In this document: piece by piece, positions 53,368 through 64,000 of the stretch
Layout of the letters: the number at the start of each line of letters is the position of its first letter
Numbering within the stretch: position 1 is the stretch's first letter
Source of the DNA: Demequina pelophila
GTDB lineage: Bacteria > Actinomycetota > Actinomycetes > Actinomycetales > Demequinaceae
DNA: 64,000 bases
NCBI RefSeq assembly: GCF_000971175.1
Contig: NZ_BBLY01000001.1
Coordinates: 235,709 to 299,708 of the forward strand
Direction: 5' to 3'
Notes under the pieces: model-generated
What the model was told of the DNA's origin: nothing
The model's input: the letters and a program-made list of their open reading frames with translations, nothing else
Database searches by the model: none
Made by a program: the position numbers and the translations under genes

Positions 53368-54407
53368 TCGCGCACCCGCGCGAGCGCGTCCCGGTAGACG
53401 GCGCCCAGGCGGTCGAGCAGTGCATCGTCCGCGGCGTCGACCACCTGGCGCGCGGGGTCCGCCTCGAACCAGTCGACCGCGCGCCGGATGCCCTCGTCGA
53501 GCGGCACGCGTGCCTCCCAGCCCGGCACGAGCGTGCGGATCAGCGACGTGTCGTAGATCGCCGCGTGCATCTTGTCGCCGCGCGTGCCGCCCTCGAGCGA
53601 GGGGTCGACGGCGACCATCGCATCGGTCGGGACGCACACCGCCTGCGCGTCGAACTGCGCGGGCGTGAGGCCCGCGGCCTCCGCGACGGTCGCGAGGATG
53701 CCCCGCCAGGTGTGGGGCACGTCCGACGTGATGTGGACCGCGCGGCCCAGCGCGTCGGCGTTGCCCAGCAGTCCCAGGATGCCGGCGGCGACGTCGTCGG
53801 CGTGGGTGAGCGTCCACAGCGACGTGCCGTCGCCCGGGACGATGATGTCCGCGCCCCGGCGCATGCGGTCCACCAGGGTCCACGGCGCGCGGGAGTTGCC
53901 GATGTACGACGGGATCTTCGAGTCGCCGTACGTGTGGGCGGGCCTCACGACGGTCCAGCCCAGGCCTGCCGGCCCGGCCGCGTCGCGCAGCACCCGCTCG
54001 CAGTCCGCCTTGAGGCGGGCGTACTCCCAATACGGGTTCTCCTGCGGGGTGTCCTCGGTGAGCGGGTGGTAGTGGGGGTATGTCGCGTAGGCGGCCGAGG
54101 TGGCGATGAGGGCGTACTGGTCCGTCAGCGGGGCGAAGGTGGCGACGTCGTCCGCGACGTGCTCCGGGCGGAACGCGACCGACTGCACCACGGCGTCGAA
54201 GCGCTCCCGGCGCAGGCGCATCCCGTGGAGGGCGTCGCGCATCGCCGTCGCGTCGGTCGCATCGGCATGGATGGTCCGGGCTCCGGGCGGGGCGGGAGTG
54301 CTCGAGCGGCCGCGCGTGACGAGCGTGAGCTCGTGCCCGGCCGCGGCGGCCTGGGAGGCGAGCGCGCCCGAGATGAGTCCGGTTCCGCCGACGATGAGGA
54401 TCCGCAT
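53364..54407 (-). CDS. NAD-dependent epimerase/dehydratase
   Basis: A 347-residue extended SDR. NAD motif VGGTGLISGALASQ, YALIATSAAYATYPHYHPLT and later WEYARLKADCERVL (Tyr-x3-Lys) are as expected. Substrate-side loops (RPAHTYGDSKIPSYIGNSRA) resemble sugar-nucleotide or isoflavone-type reductases. Substrate unknown. Confidence 0.85.
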   Translation of the reverse strand: MRILIVGGTGLISGALASQAAAAGHELTLVTRGRSSTPAPPGARTIHADATDATAMRDALHGMRLRRERFDAVVQSVAFRPEHVADDVATFAPLTDQYALIATSAAYATYPHYHPLTEDTPQENPYWEYARLKADCERVLRDAAGPAGLGWTVVRPAHTYGDSKIPSYIGNSRAPWTLVDRMRRGADIIVPGDGTSLWTLTHADDVAAGILGLLGNADALGRAVHITSDVPHTWRGILATVAEAAGLTPAQFDAQAVCVPTDAMVAVDPSLEGGTRGDKMHAAIYDTSLIRTLVPGWEARVPLDEGIRRAVDWFEADPARQVVDAADDALLDRLGAVYRDALARVRE

Positions 54408-54453
54408 GTCTCGACCCTAGGGCAATCGTCGGACCGGGTCCGCAGCCCCCGCG

Positions 54454-54954
54454 TCAGTACACGACGCGCGACAGCAGCGCGACGCGGACCGTGTCCCCGC
54501 GCGTCCACTGCTCGGCGACGCGCTGGAAGCCCAGGCTCTCGTGGAAGGCGAGCGAGTTGGGGTTCGGCGGCTCGAGCTGGATCTCCGTGGTCACCTCGCT
54601 CGCGCCGCGCTCGCGGGCGCGCTCGAACACCGACTCGTAAAGGGCGCGGCCCACGCCGGTGCCCTTGGCCGTGGGGGCGACGACGATCCGGTCGATGTAC
54701 TGGTGCCGGCGTCCGCGGGCCTCGAACCAGCGGTAGTTCTCCGAGCCGTACGGCTGTCCCGGCGCGAGCGACAGCACGAACGCCTGCAGCCGCCGGTCGC
54801 GGTCCGTGGCCACCAGCGCGACGTCCGTCATGGCGAACAGCGCGCGGAGGTCCTCCTCCGGCATGGGGTTGACCGCGGGCGCCGCCGCGGCGTTGAGGGC
54901 GGCGACGGCGGGCACGTCCGAGTCGCGCATGATGCGGAGCCGGAGGTGATGCAT
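54454..54954 (-). CDS. GNAT-family N-acetyltransferase
   Basis: A 166-residue GNAT: IDRIVVAPTAKGTGVGRALY is motif A and SLAFHESLGFQRV motif B. Residue YGSENYRWFE in the middle is typical of a subgroup annotated as GNAT or RimI-like. Substrate unknown. Start ATG 54952-54954. Confidence 0.87.
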   Translation of the reverse strand: MHHLRLRIMRDSDVPAVAALNAAAAPAVNPMPEEDLRALFAMTDVALVATDRDRRLQAFVLSLAPGQPYGSENYRWFEARGRRHQYIDRIVVAPTAKGTGVGRALYESVFERARERGASEVTTEIQLEPPNPNSLAFHESLGFQRVAEQWTRGDTVRVALLSRVVY

Positions 54955-55070
54955 GCCGTTATTGTGCCCAATCCGTGTCACGAGCGTGTGACGTGGGCGT
55001 GTCGCGCGCGCGACGGGCCCCGGCGGGCGGCGATGGACGGGCCTGGACCCGGGACGATGCGCGGGCCGGG

Positions 55071-56051
55071 TCAGGGGTGGAGCAGCACCTTGCCGCTGGT
55101 CGCCCGGGACTCGAGCGCGCGGTGCGCGTCCGCCGCCTCCTCGAGCGCGAGCCCGCGGTCGATGCGCACCGTGATGTCGCCCAGCAGCACGCCGTGCAGG
55201 ATGTCGCCCGCGCGCCATTCGCGCTCCTCGGGGGTCGCAAGGAAGTCCCGCAGGATGGGGCGCGACAGCATGACGGACCCGGCGCGCATGAGGCGCATGG
55301 GGTCGACCGGCGGCACCGGGCCGGACGCGCCGCCGAACAGCACCAGGTGGCCGCGGCGCGTGAGCGAGGCCAGCGAGCCGTCGAAGGTGGCGCGGCCCAC
55401 GCCGTCGTACACCGCATCGGCGCCGGCGGGGGAGAAGCGGCGGACCGCCTGCGGCAGCTGCGTCGCGATGTCGTCCATGAGGTCGTAGCGGATCACGTGG
55501 TGGACGCCGGCCTGCTGGGCGATGCGGGCCTTGTCCTCGGTGCCCACGGTGCCGATCACGGTGGCGCCGCGCGCCGCCGCGAGCTGGGTGAGCAGGAGGC
55601 CCACGCCGCCGGCGGCCGCGTGCACCAGCACCACGTCGCCGGGCTTGACCGCGTGCGACGAGGTGACCAGGTAGTGCGCCGTCATGCCCTGCAGCATCAC
55701 CGCGGCGGCCATGTCGAGCTCGATCTCGCCGGGCAGGGGGTAGGCGTCCTCGGCCGGCAGGAGCACGTACTCGGCGTACGAACCGGTGGTGAAGGCCCAC
55801 CCCACGGCGTCGCCCGCGGCGAGGCCCTCGACGCCCTCGCCCACCGCGACCACCTCGCCGGCGCCCTCGGAGCCGGGGACGAACGGCAGATCCACGGGGT
55901 AGAGTCCGGAGCGCTGGTAGGTGTCGATGAAGTTCACGCCCGCCGCCTCGACGCGGACCAGGACGTGTCCGGGGGTCACCTCCGGGAGGTCGAGCTCGAC
56001 GACCTCGAGCACCTCGGGGCCGCCCGGCCGCGTTACCTGGATCGCTCTCAC
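55071..56051 (-). CDS. Quinone oxidoreductase (zeta-crystallin-like, MDR family)
   Basis: A 326-residue MDR reductase: GroES-like domain ([28 protein letters not shown]), NADPH motif [20 protein letters not shown] and [13 protein letters not shown]. No zinc-binding Cys set, which fits QOR. GTG start at 56049-56051; TACGAT lies 7 bases upstream, suggesting a leaderless mRNA. Divergent from argC. Confidence 0.93.
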   Translation of the reverse strand: MRAIQVTRPGGPEVLEVVELDLPEVTPGHVLVRVEAAGVNFIDTYQRSGLYPVDLPFVPGSEGAGEVVAVGEGVEGLAAGDAVGWAFTTGSYAEYVLLPAEDAYPLPGEIELDMAAAVMLQGMTAHYLVTSSHAVKPGDVVLVHAAAGGVGLLLTQLAAARGATVIGTVGTEDKARIAQQAGVHHVIRYDLMDDIATQLPQAVRRFSPAGADAVYDGVGRATFDGSLASLTRRGHLVLFGGASGPVPPVDPMRLMRAGSVMLSRPILRDFLATPEEREWRAGDILHGVLLGDITVRIDRGLALEEAADAHRALESRATSGKVLLHP

Positions 56052-56058
56052 ACGGTGA

Positions 56059-56064
56059 ATCGTA
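56059..56064 (-). promoter_or_regulatory. -10 box of the quinone oxidoreductase gene
   Basis: TACGAT on the minus strand, 7 bases before GTG. No Shine-Dalgarno lies between. Confidence 0.5.
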
Positions 56065-56102
56065 CGTCCCGGTGCGAGGGTCCCAGACCACTCATGCAGT
56101 CG

Positions 56103-56120
56103 TGTGTATATTTATGCACA
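56103..56120 (+). promoter_or_regulatory. ARG-box-like palindrome at the argC start
   Basis: TGTGTATATTTATGCACA: 8-bp arms TGTGTATA/TATGCACA with one mismatch. It overlaps the -10 TATATT (56107-56112) and the first base of the argC ATG. ArgR is encoded in the same operon; binding here would block the promoter. Confidence 0.7.
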
Positions 56121-57163
56121 TGACCCTCTCTGTCGCCGTCTCCGGCGCCTCCGGCTACGTCGGGGGCGAGGTGCTGCGCGTGTTCTCCGCCCATCCGGAC
56201 GTGGAATTCGGCGCTCTGACCGCCCACTCCAGCGCGGGCGACCGCCTGGGCGCGCACCAGCCCCACCTGCGCACCCTCGCCGACCGCACCCTGGTGCCCA
56301 CGACCGTGGAGGAGCTCGCGGGGCACGACGTGGTCGTGCTCGCCCTCCCGCACGGCGCGTCGGGGGAGATCGCGGCGCAGCTGCCCCCCGAGACCCTGGT
56401 GCTCGACTGCGGCGCGGACCACCGCCTGTCCGACCCCCAGGCGTGGCGGCACTACTACGGCGGCGAGCACGCGGGCACGTGGCCCTACGGCATGCCGGAG
56501 CTCATCACCCCGGACGGGCATCAGCGCGACGCGCTGCCCGGCGCCCGGCGCATCGCCGTGCCCGGCTGCAACGTCACCGCCGTGACGCTCGCGCTCCAGC
56601 CCGGCGTCGCGGCCGGCGTCGTCGATCCCACGGACGTGGTCGCCGTGCTCGCGAACGGCTACTCGGGCGCGGGTCGCAAGCTCGCGCCGCACCTGCTCGC
56701 CTCCGAGGCGCTCGGCGCCGCCGCCCCGTACGCGGTGGGCGGCTCGCACCGGCACATCCCGGAGATCGTCCAGAACCTCGAGTCCGCCGGCGCCGCCGAC
56801 GTGCGGATCAGCTTCACGCCCACGCTCGTGCCCATGGCGCGCGGCATCCTCGCGACCGTGACCGCGCCGCTCGCGGCGGGCGTCCACGTCGAGGCCGTCC
56901 GCCACGCGTGGGAGCAGGCGTACGCGGACGAGCCGTTCGTCCACCTGCTGCCCCAGGGTCAGTGGCCCTCGACGGCCGCGACGCTCGGCGCCAACACCGC
57001 GCTCATGCAGGTCGCCGTCGACGGCCGCGCCGGGCGCGTGGTCATCGTGTGCGCGATCGACAACCTGGTCAAGGGCACCGCCGGCGCCGCGCTCCAGTCC
57101 ATGAACGTCGCGCTGGGCCTCGAGGAGACGCTCGGCCTCACCACGCTGGGGGTCGCGCCGTGA
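56120..57163 (+). CDS. argC: N-acetyl-gamma-glutamyl-phosphate reductase
   Basis: A 347-residue enzyme of step 3 of arginine synthesis. Rossmann motif [13 protein letters not shown], catalytic Cys150 in AVPGCNVTA, and HRHIPEI before the C-terminal domain ([14 protein letters not shown]). The ATG at 56120 lies 7 bases after a -10 box, so the mRNA is probably leaderless; ATG 56114 in frame is the alternative. First gene of argCJBDFRGH; its stop overlaps argJ (GTGA). Confidence 0.97.
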   Translation: MTLSVAVSGASGYVGGEVLRVFSAHPDVEFGALTAHSSAGDRLGAHQPHLRTLADRTLVPTTVEELAGHDVVVLALPHGASGEIAAQLPPETLVLDCGADHRLSDPQAWRHYYGGEHAGTWPYGMPELITPDGHQRDALPGARRIAVPGCNVTAVTLALQPGVAAGVVDPTDVVAVLANGYSGAGRKLAPHLLASEALGAAAPYAVGGSHRHIPEIVQNLESAGAADVRISFTPTLVPMARGILATVTAPLAAGVHVEAVRHAWEQAYADEPFVHLLPQGQWPSTAATLGANTALMQVAVDGRAGRVVIVCAIDNLVKGTAGAALQSMNVALGLEETLGLTTLGVAP

Positions 57164-58331
57164 GCATCACCGCAGCGCAGGGATTTGTCGCCGCCGGCGT
57201 GGCCGCCGGCCTCAAGTCCACCGGAGCGAGGGACGTGGCCGTCGTGGTGAACGAGGGCCCCGAGCGCATCGCCGCGGGCGTCTTCACCACCAACCGCATC
57301 TGCGCCGCGCCGGTGACCTGGTCGCGCCAGGTGGTCGCCGACGGTCGCGTCGACGCCGTCATCCTCAACTCCGGCGGCGCGAACGCCGCCACCGGGCCCG
57401 AGGGCTTCGCGGACACCCACCGCACCGCCGAGCACCTCGCCGCGTCGCTCGCCGCCACCGGGCGCGACGTCTCCTCCGGGGACGTCGCCGTGTGCTCGAC
57501 CGGGCTGATCGGCGTGCGGCTGGACATGGAGGCCCTCCTGTCCGGGGCCGATGCGGCGGTCGCCGGCCTCTCGGAGGGCGGCGGGGACGACGCGGCCCAC
57601 GCGATCATGACCACCGACACCGTCGCCAAGCAGGCCGTCGCCGGCGGCGACGGCTGGACCGTGGGCGGCATGGCCAAGGGCGCCGGGATGCTCGCGCCGG
57701 GCATGGCGACCATGCTCTGCGTGGTCACCACGGACGCGTCGCTCACCGCCGAGCGCGCGGACGCGGCGCTGCGCGCCGCGACCGGCGTCACCCTCAACCG
57801 GGTCGACTCCGACGGCTGCATGTCCACCAACGACACGGTGCTGCTGCTCGCCAGCGGCGCCTCGCGCATCGTCCCCGGTCCCGGGGAGTTCGAGGCGGCC
57901 CTCACCGACGTGCTCGCCTCGCTCGCCCGCGGCCTGGTCGCGGACGCCGAGGGCGCGAGCCACGACATCGCGGTGACCGTGGAGAACGCCACCACCGAGG
58001 CCGCCGCGGAGGCGGTCGCGCGCGCGATCACCCGCTCCAACCTCTTCAAGGCGGCGATCTTCGGCAAGGACCCCAACTGGGGCCGCGTCATCTCCGCCGC
58101 CGGCACCGTGCCGGAGGAGGTCGCACCCTTCGACCCCGCGCTCATCGACGTCCACATCAACGGCGTCCAGGTGTGCCGCGGCGGCGGCGTGGGCGACCCG
58201 CGCGAGCTGGTCGACCTCGAGCCCCGCGAGGTCCAGGTGCGGGTCGACCTCCACGCGGGCGGAGCTTCGGCCACCGTCTGGACCAACGACCTCACGCACG
58301 ACTACGTCCACGAGAACAGCGCGTACTCCTC

Positions 58332-58335
<4 letters not shown>
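57160..58335 (+). CDS. argJ: Glutamate N-acetyltransferase / ornithine acetyltransferase
   Basis: A 391-residue ArgJ. The self-cleavage site is APGMATML, cutting before the nucleophile Thr184. [11 protein letters not shown] and FGKDPNWGR are further marks. It recycles the acetyl group from acetylornithine to glutamate, so no argE is needed. GTG start overlaps argC. Confidence 0.97.
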
Positions 58336-61385
<3,050 letters not shown>

Positions 61386-61386
<1 letters not shown>

Positions 61387-61871
61387 TGGCCGCCTCCGTC
61401 CCGCCCACCAAGTCCGCCCGCCAGGCGCTGGTCGCGCGGCTCATCGAGTCCTCGACCATCCGCTCGCAGGCGCAGCTCGCGCAGGCGCTCGAGCGCGACG
61501 GCATCCACGTCACCCAGGCGACGCTGTCGCGCGACCTGCTCGACATCGGCGCCGTCAAGGTGCGCGACGCCGGCGGGCAGATGGTCTACACGACCCAGGC
61601 CGCGCTCGAGGCGGGCGAGGACACGGACGCGCGGCTCACACGGCTGTGCATCGAGCTGCTGCACTCCGCCGACGCCTCGGGCAACATCGCGGTGCTCCGC
61701 ACGCCCGCGGGCGCGGCGCAGTTCCTCGCGACGGGCATCGACGCGCACGACGACCCCGAGGTCGTCGGCACCGTCGCGGGCGACGACACGCTGTTCGTGC
61801 TCGCCCGCGACACCGACGGCGGCGAGCGGCTCGCCCACAGGTTTCTGGACCGCGCGAGCGGCCAGCGGTAA
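61386..61871 (+). CDS. argR: Arginine repressor
   Basis: A 161-residue ArgR: winged helix (RLIESSTIRSQAQLAQALER ... VTQATLSRDLLDIGAVKVRD) and the C-terminal hexamerisation/arginine-binding domain (LLHSADASGNIAVLRTPAGA ... VGTVAGDDTLFVLAR). It should bind the palindrome at argC. In actinobacteria argR normally lies inside the operon, as here. Confidence 0.97.
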
Positions 61872-61895
61872 TCGGCAACGAGAGAAGGAAGAGAC

Positions 61896-63095
<1,200 letters not shown>

Positions 63096-63121
63096 GGTCG
63101 CCGGTAAGGGGCCCGGGCCCG

Positions 63122-63283
63122 CCGGTCCGCAGTGTCCCGTGGGATGCCACGGGGTCGGATCGGCGGTCCGGCGCGTCCCGATGCAGGGGCTACCTGCGGC
63201 CAACCGGTCCGCAGTGTCCCGGAGCAGGTTTCTGAGGTGCGTGAGCGGCACTGACTGTCCCGGATGGGGCGGGGTCCGCAGTG
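63122..63283 (+). repeat. Direct repeats in the argG-argH spacer
   Basis: CCGGTCCGCAGTGTCCCG occurs at 63122-63139 and 63204-63221, and GGTCCGCAGTG again at 63273-63283. The 198-base spacer has no gene; no terminator with a T-tract was seen. Confidence 0.75.
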
Positions 63284-63293
63284 GAGGGGTGAC

Positions 63294-64000
63294 ATGGAGC
63301 AGGCGACGAACGAGGGTGCCCTGTGGGGCGGACGCTTCGAGGGCGGGCCGGACGCGGCGCTCGCCCGACTGAGCAAGTCGACTCACTTTGACTGGCGGTA
63401 CGCGGACGACGACCTCCTCGGGTCCATCGCGCACGCGCACGCGCTCGAGCGGGCCGGCCTGCTCACGGCGGACGAGTCCGCGCGCATGGTGGGGGAGCTC
63501 CAGCAGATGCGCGCCGACGAGGCCGCCGGCACGCTGCACCCGGCGGACTCCGACGAGGACGTCCACGGCGCCCTCGAGCGCATCCTCATCGAGCGCCTGG
63601 GGCCGGAGCTGGGCGGGAAGCTGCGGGCGGGACGCTCGCGCAACGACCAGATCGCGACGCTGCCGCGCATGTTCCTGCGCCGCCACGCGCGCCTCATCGC
63701 GTCGGAGCTGCTCGACCTGGTCGACGCGCTCCTGGGCCAGGCGGACCGCCACCTCGACGCGCCCATGCCGGGCCGCACCCACTTCCAGCACGCCCAGCCC
63801 GTCACGCTCGGGCACGCGCTGCTGGCCCACGCCTGGCCGCTGCTGCGCGACGTCGAGCGGCTCACCGACTGGGACTCGCGCGCGGCGTTCTCGCCCTACG
63901 GCGCAGGCGCCCTCGCCGGCTCGACGCTCGGGCTGGACCCGAAGGCCGTGGCGCAGGAGCTGGGCTTCGTGGGTCCCACGGAGAACTCGATCGACGCGAC
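63294..64000 (+). CDS. argH: Argininosuccinate lyase (partial, C-terminus outside window)
   Basis: The first 235 residues of Arg[21 protein letters not shown], the Ser/His fold residues in [28 protein letters not shown], and [20 protein letters not shown]. Cleaves argininosuccinate to arginine and fumarate. The ATG at 63294 has GGAGGGG 5 bases upstream. It ends at the window edge. Confidence 0.95.
   Translation, partial: MEQATNEGALWGGRFEGGPDAALARLSKSTHFDWRYADDDLLGSIAHAHALERAGLLTADESARMVGELQQMRADEAAGTLHPADSDEDVHGALERILIERLGPELGGKLRAGRSRNDQIATLPRMFLRRHARLIASELLDLVDALLGQADRHLDAPMPGRTHFQHAQPVTLGHALLAHAWPLLRDVERLTDWDSRAAFSPYGAGALAGSTLGLDPKAVAQELGFVGPTENSIDA

Overview
The window is about 72% G+C by eye. 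Codons end almost always in G or C, GTG starts are common, and neighbouring genes often overlap by 1 or 4 bases (ATGA, GTGA, TGATG). Gene families and gene order (DUF1844 beside infC-rpmI-rplT-trmH-pheST, argCJBDFRGH, MetP/MetS, MntA/HepT, YhgE/Pip) point to an actinobacterium, probably Micrococcales (Cellulomonadaceae/Demequinaceae-like). That placement is inference from gene content. No tRNA, rRNA, CRISPR array, transposase or phage gene was seen.

Layout. 1-2592 (-): a translationally coupled envelope operon of DUF1844 protein, two single-pass coiled-coil proteins and a trypsin-like lipoprotein. 2740-4997 (+): translation genes infC (ATC start, hairpin in the leader), rpmI, rplT and a TrmH-type rRNA methyltransferase. 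5107-6354: an accessory island with a DUF559 endonuclease-like gene between inverted copies of a 56-bp element, then a 23-bp tandem repeat. 6421-12446: diguanylate cyclase, a small membrane protein, pheS-pheT. 12459-15746: short repeats, an orphan antitoxin, a DEAD-box helicase, and a HepT/MntA toxin-antitoxin pair whose MntA carries an N-terminal ribbon-helix-helix.

15763-31191 is a glycan-use locus. GH3 beta-glucosidase, GH42 beta-galactosidase, GH95 alpha-fucosidase and GH31 alpha-xylosidase, all without signal peptides, sit with a LacI regulator, a YesL-like protein and an ABC importer (lipoprotein plus two permeases, no ATPase). Four operators of the form TCGAAGCGCTTCGA lie at its three promoters. 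The enzyme set matches the four sugars of fucosylated xyloglucan, so import of oligosaccharides followed by cytoplasmic trimming is the likely job.

31188-55000 holds housekeeping and accessory genes: alpha/beta hydrolase, MetP/MetS-type transporter, LRV-repeat protein, two CNNM/CBS membrane proteins, a polar amino acid ABC transporter, phosphodiester glycosidase, ACT protein, kinase-like, SDR, acetyltransferases, a DUF4914 P-loop protein, a macro-domain protein, and a TetR / degenerate ABC ATPase / YhgE operon. 55071-64000 carries a quinone oxidoreductase and the arginine operon argC-J-B-D-F-R-G-H (argH cut by the window end), with a palindrome resembling an ARG box on the argC start.

Sequence-level signals include an enriched 9-mer GGACGATGC (24 copies counted by eye on both strands), several promoters whose -10 lies 6-7 bases before the start codon (leaderless mRNAs), and three copies of a 41-bp-period element.
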